Origin: CAYRKT01 sp964425005
Lineage (GTDB): Bacteria; Synergistota; Synergistia; CAYRKT01
Direction of reading: 5' to 3'
Length of the DNA: 29,800 bases
Assembly: GCA_964425005.1 (NCBI GenBank)
Contig: CAYRKT010000015.1
Coordinates: 1 to 29,800, forward strand
The stretch's first letter is position 1; every line of letters starts with the position of its first letter. The notes below the pieces were generated by a model. The model worked only from the letters and a program-made list of their open reading frames with translations. It had not been told where the DNA came from and did not search any database. Position numbers and translations under genes: made by a program. Of the stretch, positions 20,933 through 29,452 are shown piece after piece.

Positions 20933-22870
20933 TTGGGCGGTCGTTTCGGCAGGGTGCCGGGCGCTCCCGGCGGCGGTTGGCTCAAGAACCTGGCCTTCTA
21001 CCTGATACTGATAGTGCTGGTGGTCAACCTGGTGAACCTCTTCGTGGTGCCCAGGGAGGGCGCCTACGTGGAGAGGAGCATCATATACTCGGACTTCTTG
21101 AACTACGCGGAGCGTGGTCAGGTCAGGAGGGTGGAGGTCAAGGAGGACCTGGTGAGGGGACAGCTGGTGGACGGGACTCCTTTCCGGGTCTACGTGCCCC
21201 AGGACGGGGATCTGCTCAAGAGGCTCCACGAGCGTGGGGTGGAGGTGGAGGTGAGGCCTCCCGACAGGCCGTCGTGGTGGGCCAACTTCCTCTCGTCGCT
21301 CCTTCCCACCCTGTTGCTGATAGGGGCGTGGGTGTTCATCATCTACCAGATGCAGGGGGGCGGGAGCAAAATGCTCTCCTTCGGCAAGAGCAGGGCCAAG
21401 CTCTTCCTGGAGGAGAAGCCCAGGGTGACCTTCAAGGACGTGGCTGGGTGCGACGAGGCGAAGGAGGAGCTACAGGAGGTGGTGGAGTTCCTCAGAAACC
21501 CCAGGAAGTTCGCCAGGACCGGAGCTCGCATCCCCAAGGGGATAATCCTGGTAGGGCCTCCGGGGACGGGTAAGACCCTCATAGCCAGGGCGGTGGCTGG
21601 GGAGGCCGACGTGCCCTTCTTCAGCATAAGCGGCTCCAACTTCGTGGAGATGTTCGTGGGGGTGGGGGCCGCCAGGGTGAGGGACCTCTTCGAGCAGGCC
21701 AGGCGCTATCAGCCCTGCATAGTTTTCATAGACGAGATAGACGCTGTGGGCAGGCAGAGGGGAGCTGGGCTGGGCGGAGGGCACGACGAGAGGGAGCAGA
21801 CCCTCAACCAGCTTCTGGTGGAGATGGACGGCTTCGACGTTAACACCAGCATCATCATAATAGCTGCCACCAACAGGCCCGACATACTGGACCCCGCCCT
21901 CCTCAGGCCCGGTCGCTTCGACCGGAAGATCGTAATAGACAGGCCCGACATAAAGGGGAGGCTTGAGATCCTCAAGGTCCACACCAGGGACAAGCCTCTG
22001 GCCTCCGACGTGGACCTGGAGGTCATAGCCAGGAGGACCCCGGGCTTCGTGGGGGCCGACCTGGAGAACCTGGTCAACGAGGCGGCGCTCCTGGCGGCTC
22101 GGAGGGGCAAGGATCGGATATCCATGCAGGAGTTCGAGGAGGCCATAGACAGGGTGGTGGCCGGTCCAGAGAGGCGAAGCCGCATAATAAGCGAGCAGGA
22201 GAGGCGCATAATAGCCTACCACGAGATGGGGCACGCCCTGGTGGCCAAGAGGCTTCCGGGGGCAGATCCCGTCCACAAGGTCTCCATAATACCTCGTGGG
22301 CACAGGGCTTTAGGCTACACCCTTCAGCTTCCCGAGGAGGACAAATACCTGGTCTCCAAGAAGGAGCTCTACGACAGGATAACCATACTGCTGGGGGGCA
22401 GGGTGGCCGAGGAGCTGGTCTTCGGGGACGTGACCACGGGAGCCCAGAACGACCTGGAGAGGGCCACCTCCATAGCCAGGGAGATGGTGACCGAGTACGG
22501 CATGAGCGAGAGGCTGGGCCCTGTGACGCTGGGGAGGAAGGAGAGGCAGGTCTTCCTGGGCAGGGACCTCCTGGAGGACAGGAACTACAGCGAGGAGGTA
22601 GCTTACGCCATAGACCAGGAGGTAAGGCGCATAGTCGAGGATTGCTACAACCGCGCCAGGGAGATACTCCAGTCGGAAAGGGACAGGCTGGACAGGCTGG
22701 TGGAGGTCCTGATCGAGAGGGAGGTCCTGGAGGGGCCAGAGCTGAACAGGCTCCTGGAGGGGGAGGAGTTGGGGGATGAAAAGCAGGCCTTGCCGCTCCC
22801 ATCCCCCAGGGGAGGCTCTTCGGTCAAGGAGGTCCCCAAGGGGCCCGTGGTGGAGCCCCTGGGAGCTTGA
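20933..22870 (+). CDS. ftsH: ATP-dependent zinc metalloprotease FtsH
   Basis: FtsH is a membrane-anchored AAA+ protease for damaged membrane proteins and short-lived regulators. The 645-residue product has TM1 at about 20-39, an extracytoplasmic domain, and TM2 at about 119-138. The Walker A motif GPPGTGKT is at 208-215, Walker B VFIDEID at 264-270, and the second region of homology NRPDILDPALLRPGRFDR at about 314-331. The zinc site is HEMGH (430-434) with the later Asp in NDLERAT. Start is TTG at 20933 behind GAGGGGGG. The C-terminal tail of about 35 residues is Pro/Gly/Glu-rich. Confidence 0.97.
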   Translation: MGGRFGRVPGAPGGGWLKNLAFYLILIVLVVNLVNLFVVPREGAYVERSIIYSDFLNYAERGQVRRVEVKEDLVRGQLVDGTPFRVYVPQDGDLLKRLHERGVEVEVRPPDRPSWWANFLSSLLPTLLLIGAWVFIIYQMQGGGSKMLSFGKSRAKLFLEEKPRVTFKDVAGCDEAKEELQEVVEFLRNPRKFARTGARIPKGIILVGPPGTGKTLIARAVAGEADVPFFSISGSNFVEMFVGVGAARVRDLFEQARRYQPCIVFIDEIDAVGRQRGAGLGGGHDEREQTLNQLLVEMDGFDVNTSIIIIAATNRPDILDPALLRPGRFDRKIVIDRPDIKGRLEILKVHTRDKPLASDVDLEVIARRTPGFVGADLENLVNEAALLAARRGKDRISMQEFEEAIDRVVAGPERRSRIISEQERRIIAYHEMGHALVAKRLPGADPVHKVSIIPRGHRALGYTLQLPEEDKYLVSKKELYDRITILLGGRVAEELVFGDVTTGAQNDLERATSIAREMVTEYGMSERLGPVTLGRKERQVFLGRDLLEDRNYSEEVAYAIDQEVRRIVEDCYNRAREILQSERDRLDRLVEVLIEREVLEGPELNRLLEGEELGDEKQALPLPSPRGGSSVKEVPKGPVVEPLGA

Positions 22871-22886
22871 GAGGAGGTGAGCGCAG

Positions 22887-23309
22887 ATGGATGGCATCCT
22901 CAGGGTGAAGGTGGGGGATAAGGGCGTTGCCCAGCTGGTGGTGGGGGACGAGCACCTGGCCGGTCGCTTCATGGAGAACACCGTGGAAGCCCTGAGCACC
23001 CCCTCGCTGATCAACCTGATGAACGTGGCCTGCGTCGAGGCGGTCAAGGGGGGTCTCCCCGAGGGGTGGGTGACCGTCTCCACCCAGGTCGACGTCAAGC
23101 ATCTGGCTGCCACCCCTAAGGGGATGACGGTGACGGCCTCGGCGACGCTGGTGTCGGTGGAGGGCCTTAGGCTCACCTTCCAGGTGGAGGCCTACGACGA
23201 GGTGGAGAAGGTGGGGGAGGGGTTCATAGTCCGCTTCGCCCTGGATCCCGTGAAGTTCAACGAGTCCCTGAAGAGGAGAAAACCGGTCAAGGCCAGCGTG
23301 GCCGACTGA
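22887..23309 (+). CDS. FlK-like hotdog thioesterase family protein
   Basis: The 140-residue product resembles the single-domain hotdog thioesterases related to fluoroacetyl-CoA thioesterase FlK. It has the family elements EALSTPSLINLMNVACVEAV (34-53), VDVKHLAATPKGMTV (68-82) and VEGLRLTFQVEAYDEVEKVG (91-110). Compared with FlK (Thr42, Glu50, His76), Thr38 and His72 align at the same 34-residue spacing, but the Glu position is Asn46. Substrate is unknown; an acyl-CoA is likely from the fold. The ATG at 22887 follows AGAGGAGGTGAG. It lies 16 nt after ftsH and 18 nt before uvrB. Confidence 0.82.
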   Translation: MDGILRVKVGDKGVAQLVVGDEHLAGRFMENTVEALSTPSLINLMNVACVEAVKGGLPEGWVTVSTQVDVKHLAATPKGMTVTASATLVSVEGLRLTFQVEAYDEVEKVGEGFIVRFALDPVKFNESLKRRKPVKASVAD

Positions 23310-23327
23310 GGGGTGCAGGGAGAGGCT

Positions 23328-25292
23328 TTGCCGAGCTTTAAGATCCGCGCCCCCTGGCCCCTCTCGGAGGACCAGCGCAAGGCCGTGAGGGCGCTGGTCG
23401 AGGGGGTGAGGAGGGGGTACAGGTTTCAGACGCTTTTGGGCGTGACGGGGTCCGGGAAGACCTACACCATGGCCCACGTCATAGCGGCCCTGCAGCGTCC
23501 CGCTTTGGTGCTCGCCCACAACAAGACCCTGGCCGCCCAGCTCTACAGCGAGTTCAAGGACTTCTTCCCGGAGAACGAGGTCCACTACTTCGTGAGCTAC
23601 TACGACTACTACCAGCCCGAGGCCTACGTCCCCGAGAGGGACATATACATAGAGAAGGATGCCTCGGTCAACGAGAGGCTCGAGAAGCTCAGGCTCGACG
23701 CCACGAGGGCCCTCCTGGAGAGGAGGGACGTGGTGGTGGTCTCGAGCGTCTCGTGCATCTACGGCATAGGGAAGAGGGAGAACTACGAGGAGGCCATCCT
23801 GAGGCTCTCGGTGGGCGACCCGATCGGGAGGAGGGACCTCTTCGAGCGCCTCTTCAACCTGTACTACGAGAGAAACGACGTGGACTTCGCCCCTGGGACC
23901 TTCAGGTCCAGGGGGGAGGTGGTGGACGTCTTCCCCCCCTACTCGGAGGTGGCCTACAGGCTGGTCCTTGGGGAGGACGCGCTGGAGGAGATCTTCGAGA
24001 TCGAGCCCTTAAGCGGCAGGAGGAGGGCTTCCCTGGGGGCTTTGTCCATATATCCGGCCAAGCACTACGTCACCGACAGGGACGCCATAAAGAGGGCCCT
24101 GGCCCTCATAGAGATGGAACTCTCGGAGAGGCTCTCGGAGCTTCGGTCTCAGGGCAAGTTCGTGGAGGCCCAGAGGCTCGAGGCCAGGACCAGGTACGAC
24201 ATGGAGATGCTCGACCAGGTGGGCTACTGCTCTGGTATAGAGAACTACTCCAGACACCTGGAGGGCAGGAGGCCGGGCGAGCCCCCGGGGGTGCTCCTGG
24301 ACTTCTTCCCCGAGGACTTCCTCATGTTCATAGACGAGTCCCACATCACCGTGCCTCAGGTGAGGGGGATGTACAACGGCGACATATCCCGCAAGAGGAC
24401 GCTGGTGGAGTACGGGTTTCGACTTCCCTCCTGCATGGACAACAGACCCCTCAAGTGGGAGGAGTTCGAGCGCTACATGAGGAGCTGTATATTCGTCTCC
24501 GCTACCCCCGGAGACTACGAGCTGTCCGTGTCCTCGCAGGTGGTGGAGCAGATCATAAGGCCCACGGGGGTGGTGGACCCCGAGCTCGAGGTGTATCCGG
24601 CCTCCGAGCAGGTGGACCACCTGGTGGGGAGGCTCAAGGAGGTGGTCCATAGGGGGGACAGGGCGATAGTCACCACCCTCACCAAGCGCATGGCCGAGGA
24701 CCTGGCCGAGTACCTGGCCGAGCTGGGCTTCCGGGTGCGATACATACACTCCGACATCGACGCGGTGGAGCGGGCCACCCTCTTGAGGGACCTTCGGGTG
24801 GGGGAGTTCGACGTGCTGGTGGGGATAAACCTCTTAAGGGAGGGGATAGACCTGCCCGAGGTGAGCCTGGTGGCCATATTGGACGCCGACAAGACCGGGT
24901 TCTTGCGCTCCCACAGGTCCCTCATCCAGATGATAGGGAGGGCTGCCAGGAACGTGAGGGGCAAGGTGATCATGTACGCGGACCAGATCACCGACGCCAT
25001 AAGGGAGGCCATAAGGGAGACCTCCAGGAGGCGCAGGATCCAGATGGAGTACAACGAGCGCCACGGCATAGTCCCCAGAAGCGTCACCAAGGAGGTCAAG
25101 TACCTGCTCCCCGAGGAGATTTCCGCGAAGGTGGTCTCCTCCCCTGCGGCCGAGGTGGAGGAGCTGGACCTGGAGGAGCTGGAGAGGCGCATGTGGGAGC
25201 ACGTGGAGAGGCTCGAGTTCGAGAGGGCCGCCGAGATAAGGGATCTGATCAGGAGGATTCGGGAGAGGACGGGGAGGCCTAGCTGGAGTTGA
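23328..25292 (+). CDS. uvrB: Excinuclease ABC subunit B
   Basis: UvrB is the damage-verifying helicase-like subunit of nucleotide excision repair. The start is taken as TTG at 23328 (654 residues), behind AGGGAGAGG. A GTG at 23313 touches the previous stop's G-run. Walker A is GVTGSGKT (38-45), the beta-hairpin YYDYYQPEAY (91-100) clamps DNA, and FIDESH is the DExx-type box. QMIGRAARN is helicase motif VI. The C-terminal UVR motif (about 618-650, LEELERRMWEHVERLEFERA) binds UvrA/UvrC. The stop overlaps the uvrA start. Confidence 0.97.
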   Translation: MPSFKIRAPWPLSEDQRKAVRALVEGVRRGYRFQTLLGVTGSGKTYTMAHVIAALQRPALVLAHNKTLAAQLYSEFKDFFPENEVHYFVSYYDYYQPEAYVPERDIYIEKDASVNERLEKLRLDATRALLERRDVVVVSSVSCIYGIGKRENYEEAILRLSVGDPIGRRDLFERLFNLYYERNDVDFAPGTFRSRGEVVDVFPPYSEVAYRLVLGEDALEEIFEIEPLSGRRRASLGALSIYPAKHYVTDRDAIKRALALIEMELSERLSELRSQGKFVEAQRLEARTRYDMEMLDQVGYCSGIENYSRHLEGRRPGEPPGVLLDFFPEDFLMFIDESHITVPQVRGMYNGDISRKRTLVEYGFRLPSCMDNRPLKWEEFERYMRSCIFVSATPGDYELSVSSQVVEQIIRPTGVVDPELEVYPASEQVDHLVGRLKEVVHRGDRAIVTTLTKRMAEDLAEYLAELGFRVRYIHSDIDAVERATLLRDLRVGEFDVLVGINLLREGIDLPEVSLVAILDADKTGFLRSHRSLIQMIGRAARNVRGKVIMYADQITDAIREAIRETSRRRRIQMEYNERHGIVPRSVTKEVKYLLPEEISAKVVSSPAAEVEELDLEELERRMWEHVERLEFERAAEIRDLIRRIRERTGRPSWS

Positions 25293-28111
25293 GCCGCTTC
25301 GTCGAGATATACGGGGCTAGGGAGCACAACCTCAAGGGTTTCGACCTCAAGATCCCCAGGGACTCGCTCGTGGTGATCACCGGGCTTTCGGGCTCGGGCA
25401 AGTCCTCTTTGGCCTTCGACACCCTGTTCGTGGAGGGCCAGAGGAGGTACGTGGAGTCGCTCTCCCCCTACATAAGGCAGTTCCTGGGGCTCAAGGGTAG
25501 GCCCGAGGTGGACAGGATAGAGGGGCTTTCCCCCACCATATCGATAGAACAGAAGGGGGCCACCCACAACCCCAGGTCCACGGTGGGGACGGTTACCGAG
25601 ATCTACGACTACCTGAGGCTGCTCTTCGCCAGGGTGGGGGAACCCCACTGCCCAGAGTGCGGCGAGCCCGTCCAGCGCATGAGCCTCGACGAGATGGTGG
25701 AAAAGGTCTTGAGGGACTTCGAGGGCAAGCGGGTCGAGGTCTACGCCCCGGTGGTCAGGGGTAAGAAGGGCGAGCACAGAAACGTCCTCATAGACGCCCA
25801 GAGGAGGGGGTTCACCAGGGCCAGGGTGGATGGGACGCTCTACTTCCTGGAGGAGGAGATAGAGCTCGACAGGAACGTCAGACACGACGTGGAGATCCTG
25901 GTGGACAGGCTCAGGGCCGTGCCGGAGGAGTCCTCTCGCCTCTCCGAAGCCCTGGAGGCGGCCCTGGAGCTCACGGGCGGGCTGGCGCTGGTGGTCTGCG
26001 AGGGCAGGGAGGAGGTCTTGAGCGAGCTCTACAGCTGTCCGTCCTGCGGTGCGTCCCTTCCGGAGCTGGAGCCTCGCCTCTTCTCCTTCAACAGCCCCCA
26101 GGGGGCGTGTCCCGCCTGTTCGGGCATAGGCTATAGGTCCTACTTCAGCGAGGAGCTGGCGGTGAGGCCGGATCTCTCCCTGCGGGAGGGAGCCCTCATA
26201 CCGTGGTCGAAGGGCCTCTTCGAGCACAAGCACAGGGAGCTTTTGCAGCTGGCGAGGGAGGCCGGCGTGGATCCGGACGTGCCCTTCGCGGAGCTTCCCG
26301 GTGAGGTCAGGGAGGTGCTCCTCGAAGGGGGGTACCTGAGGGGTCCTCGCGGGGGATACGTCTACGTGGAGGGGTTGATGAGGTGGCTCAACAGGAAGTT
26401 CGAGGAGGCCGAGTCCGACGCCGACAAGGCCATGCTGGAGCGCTTCAGGGTGGAGGTGGCCTGTTCCCTCTGCGGAGGATCTAGGCTCAGGAGGGAGGCC
26501 CTGGCGGTGAAGGTGGGGGGGAGGGACATATACGAGCTAACCTGCATGAGCGCCTCCGAGCTCCTCGGCTTCATAGGGTCCCTGAGCCTCACCGAGTCCC
26601 AGCGCAGGATAGTGGACCAGGTGCTCAAGGAGATATCCTCCAGGCTCAGCTTCATGGTGGAGGTGGGGGTGGGGTATCTGTCCCTTTCCAGGCGGACGTC
26701 GACCCTCTCGGGGGGTGAGTTCCAGAGGGTTAGGCTGGCCACCCAGATAGGCTCCAGGCTCACAGGGGTCATGTACGTGCTGGATGAGCCCACCGTCGGC
26801 CTTCACCCCAGGGACACGGGGAGGCTCCTGAGGCTCCTGGAGGAGCTCAGGGACCTGGGCAACACAGTGGTGGTGGTGGAGCACGACAGGGACACGATGC
26901 TTCGGGCCGACTACCTGGTGGAGCTGGGCCCTGGGGCCGGCGAGAGGGGCGGCGATTTGGTCTTCGCCGGCTCGAGGGAGGAGCTCCTTTACCTCAGGGA
27001 TGGGTCGCTCACGGCCCCCTTCGTACGGGGGGAGGCGAAGCTACCTCTTCCCGCCTCGAGGAGGCGCCCCTCGGGCTGGGTTAGGGTGAGGGGAGCCAGG
27101 AGGCACAACCTCAAGGGGATAGACGTGGATCTGCCCCTCGGGGTCTTGGTCTGCATCACTGGGGTCTCCGGCTCTGGTAAGAGCACCCTCATGTACGAGG
27201 TGCTCTACAAGGGCTTGAGGTCGAAGGTGGACCCACACTTCGTGCCCGACGTGGTGGCCTTCGACTCCATAGAGGGGTTCGAGGGGGTGGACAAGGTGGT
27301 CCTGATAGACCAAAGTCCCATCGGCAGGACCCCTCGCTCCAACCCGGCTACCTACACGGAGGTCTTCGGCCCCATAAGGGACATCTTCGCCAGCCTGCCC
27401 GAGTCCAGGGTGAGGGGGTACAGGCCCGGAAGGTTCAGCTTCAACGTGAGGGGCGGCAGGTGCGAGGCCTGCGGGGGCGAGGGGGTGGTCAGGGTCTCCA
27501 TGCAGTTTCTGCCAGACGTCTACGTGCCCTGCGACGTCTGCAAGGGCAGGAGGTACAACCGGGAGACCCTGGAGGTCAAGTTCAAGGGCAAGAGCATCGC
27601 CGACGTGCTCGACATGACGGTGGACGAGGCGTTGGAGCTGTTCGAGAACGTGCCGCCCGTTAGGAGGAAGCTCCAGGTCCTCCAGGAGGCTGGGCTCGGC
27701 TACATAAGGCTTGGGCAACCCGCCACCACCTTGTCCGGCGGGGAGGCCCAGCGGGTCAAGCTGGCCTACGAGCTCGCCAAGCGCTTCAAGGGGCACGTGG
27801 TCTACATGCTGGACGAGCCCACCGTAGGGCTCCACTACCTGGACGTGAGGAGGCTCCTGGAGATCCTCCATCGCCTGGTGGACCAGGGTAACACGGTGGT
27901 GGTCATAGAGCACAACCTGGACGTGATGGCCAGCGCCGACCACATAATAGACCTGGGTCCTGAGGGGGGAGAGGGCGGGGGAGAGGTGGTGGACGCTGGT
28001 ACCCCCGAGGAGGTGGCCAGCAGGAAGCTAGGCCCCACGGGGGTCCACCTGTCGAGGTACCTGGAGGAGATGGTCCTCCACGGCTACAGCCAGCCCCTGG
28101 CGGCCACGTAG
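25289..28111 (+). CDS. uvrA: Excinuclease ABC subunit A
   Basis: UvrA is the dimeric ABC ATPase that finds DNA lesions and loads UvrB. The 940-residue product has two ABC halves: Walker A GLSGSGKSS (32-40) with signature LSGGEFQRVRLATQIG, and a second Walker A GVSGSGKST with LSGGEAQRVKLAYELA; both have DEPTVGLH. CxxC pairs (CPECG, CPSCG, CPACSG, CSLCGG, CEACGG, CDVCKG) supply zinc modules. TTG at 25289 shares TTGA with the uvrB stop. About 14 residues past the usual end run into the convergent neighbour (28-nt overlap). Confidence 0.97.
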   Translation: MSRFVEIYGAREHNLKGFDLKIPRDSLVVITGLSGSGKSSLAFDTLFVEGQRRYVESLSPYIRQFLGLKGRPEVDRIEGLSPTISIEQKGATHNPRSTVGTVTEIYDYLRLLFARVGEPHCPECGEPVQRMSLDEMVEKVLRDFEGKRVEVYAPVVRGKKGEHRNVLIDAQRRGFTRARVDGTLYFLEEEIELDRNVRHDVEILVDRLRAVPEESSRLSEALEAALELTGGLALVVCEGREEVLSELYSCPSCGASLPELEPRLFSFNSPQGACPACSGIGYRSYFSEELAVRPDLSLREGALIPWSKGLFEHKHRELLQLAREAGVDPDVPFAELPGEVREVLLEGGYLRGPRGGYVYVEGLMRWLNRKFEEAESDADKAMLERFRVEVACSLCGGSRLRREALAVKVGGRDIYELTCMSASELLGFIGSLSLTESQRRIVDQVLKEISSRLSFMVEVGVGYLSLSRRTSTLSGGEFQRVRLATQIGSRLTGVMYVLDEPTVGLHPRDTGRLLRLLEELRDLGNTVVVVEHDRDTMLRADYLVELGPGAGERGGDLVFAGSREELLYLRDGSLTAPFVRGEAKLPLPASRRRPSGWVRVRGARRHNLKGIDVDLPLGVLVCITGVSGSGKSTLMYEVLYKGLRSKVDPHFVPDVVAFDSIEGFEGVDKVVLIDQSPIGRTPRSNPATYTEVFGPIRDIFASLPESRVRGYRPGRFSFNVRGGRCEACGGEGVVRVSMQFLPDVYVPCDVCKGRRYNRETLEVKFKGKSIADVLDMTVDEALELFENVPPVRRKLQVLQEAGLGYIRLGQPATTLSGGEAQRVKLAYELAKRFKGHVVYMLDEPTVGLHYLDVRRLLEILHRLVDQGNTVVVIEHNLDVMASADHIIDLGPEGGEGGGEVVDAGTPEEVASRKLGPTGVHLSRYLEEMVLHGYSQPLAAT

Positions 28112-29295
28112 AAGAGGGAGCAGAGGGCGGCGGAGACCGCTACGGAGGGGGCGAGGCGCCTGTACACGCCGCCCCACGATCCTCCCAGGTACTCCTTGGT
28201 GAGGGCCAGGCACAGGTGCATGGGGGAGCTCATGACCCCCATGTAGCCGCCCGCGAAGGCCCAGGCCATGGCGGTGAGGTCCCCCCCGGCCAGGGGTATG
28301 AGGAGCGGGAAGGCCAGTGCCACGTAGGCCACAGTGATGCCGGTGGCAAACCCCACCACGAAGGGGAGCAGGAAGAAGACCAGGGCCTTGGGTAGCCCGA
28401 GCCCCAGGAGGAGCTGGCTGGTGGACTCGATGGCCCCGCTGGCGTAGAGCAGTTCCTTGAAGAGGAAGACCGAGACCAGGGCGAGGAAGATCCGGGGGTC
28501 CAGGGCCTTCCTGAGCTTGGGGGCCGAGATGGTCCCCCTGGGCACCTTGATCGCCAGGGCCAGGACCACCGCCGATAGGGTCACCCACATGGGGAGGGGC
28601 ACCAGGAAGGCCCCGGCTATTACCCCCATGAGGGGCCAGGTGTACCTGGCTATCTCCAGGAGGTCGGAGGCCCTGATCCCGCCCGCCTGGTCCTTTACCC
28701 TATCGAGCTCCCTCCTGGATGGGGGCATGAGGAGGACCCCGGAGGCCACCATGGAGAGGAGTATGAAGGCCTGCCTGGACGAGACCTCCCCTATGGAGGC
28801 CTTGAGCAGCCCTGCCTCCATGATCACCGCGGCGAAAAGCGGCCAAAACCCCTCCCAGATGTGCCTCCACCAGTAGTTGACGTAGATTATCTCGTCGACG
28901 CTCAAACCTATGCGCTCGCCCGTGGTCCTGGAGAGGTCAGCCGCGAAGAGGGCCCCCGCCGGCATGGGCAAAAGCCCGAGGAGGGCAGGAGGCGTTATCA
29001 GCGTGACCCTGGGCCACCTGATGATCCTGTCCAGCACCTCCAGGAGCTTCCTCATGAACCCCGCCTGCTCCATGATGGAGTTCATCGCTATCACCAGCGC
29101 CACCACCAGGGTGGTGTGCCAGAACAGGTAGCTTCCCACCATGGACCTGGCCGACCTCGCCAGCAACAGGGGATCCCCCAGGAGGAGGGCGAACAGGACC
29201 CCACCGGAGAGCAACGAGAACCCTATGTGTACTCTCCTGCTTACAAGAGCCACAGAAAGCCCTATAGAAGCCACCAAAGCGCCGACAGAACCCAC
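28084..29295 (-). CDS. DUF401 family integral membrane protein
   Basis: A 403-residue, strongly hydrophobic protein has about ten membrane segments. The central LLPMPAGALFAADLSR and IIYVNYWWRHIWEGFWPLF stretches resemble the NYWFRH-WE element of the DUF401 family, which has no established function and looks transporter-like. The start is GTG at 29295 behind AGGAGG with 7-nt spacing. It is the only minus-strand gene in the window. Its 3' end overlaps uvrA tail-to-tail, and it is divergent from the EamA gene. Substrate cannot be told from the sequence. Confidence 0.85.
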   Translation of the reverse strand: MGSVGALVASIGLSVALVSRRVHIGFSLLSGGVLFALLLGDPLLLARSARSMVGSYLFWHTTLVVALVIAMNSIMEQAGFMRKLLEVLDRIIRWPRVTLITPPALLGLLPMPAGALFAADLSRTTGERIGLSVDEIIYVNYWWRHIWEGFWPLFAAVIMEAGLLKASIGEVSSRQAFILLSMVASGVLLMPPSRRELDRVKDQAGGIRASDLLEIARYTWPLMGVIAGAFLVPLPMWVTLSAVVLALAIKVPRGTISAPKLRKALDPRIFLALVSVFLFKELLYASGAIESTSQLLLGLGLPKALVFFLLPFVVGFATGITVAYVALAFPLLIPLAGGDLTAMAWAFAGGYMGVMSSPMHLCLALTKEYLGGSWGGVYRRLAPSVAVSAALCSLFYVAARGWL

Positions 29296-29383
29296 CGGGG
29301 CACCTCCTGTTCCAACTATTGTAAGGCTTTAAGCGATTTTTATTGTTTTTATGTGTGATTTTAAGTAGTAGAACGTGTCGCTT

Positions 29384-29412
29384 TTGTCGGATTCGGGTTT
29401 TTATATTATATT
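29384..29412 (+). promoter_or_regulatory. Plus-strand promoter for the EamA-type gene
   Basis: TTGTCG (29384-29389, 4 of 6 to consensus) and TATATT (29407-29412, 5 of 6) are 17 nt apart in the AT-rich divergent gap. The start of transcription would be near 29419 and the leader about 33 nt. The -10 element overlaps the -10 of the opposite-strand promoter. Confidence 0.6.
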
Positions 29413-29433
29413 GTTGTCCGTCGAGGTTTGCAA
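29405..29433 (-). promoter_or_regulatory. Minus-strand promoter for the DUF401 gene
   Basis: Read on the minus strand, TTGCAA (29433-29428) and a perfect TATAAT (29410-29405) are 17 nt apart. Transcription would start near 29398, leaving a leader of about 100 nt before the GTG at 29295. The leader is AT-rich and I see no terminator or known riboswitch in it. The -10 shares four bases (29407-29410) with the plus-strand -10. Confidence 0.65.
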
Positions 29434-29452
29434 CGAGCGGAGGTGGTCCTGG

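Noticed and set aside
24515..26233. 572-codon open frame on the minus strand opposite uvrB and uvrA
   Set aside because: It lies wholly within conserved coding sequence, has no family resemblance and no plausible start signals.
29328..29385. AAGCGA and TCGCTT copies in the DUF401 leader as an operator pair
   Set aside because: The shared core is 6 bp, about 40 nt apart, in AT-rich DNA; it could easily be chance.
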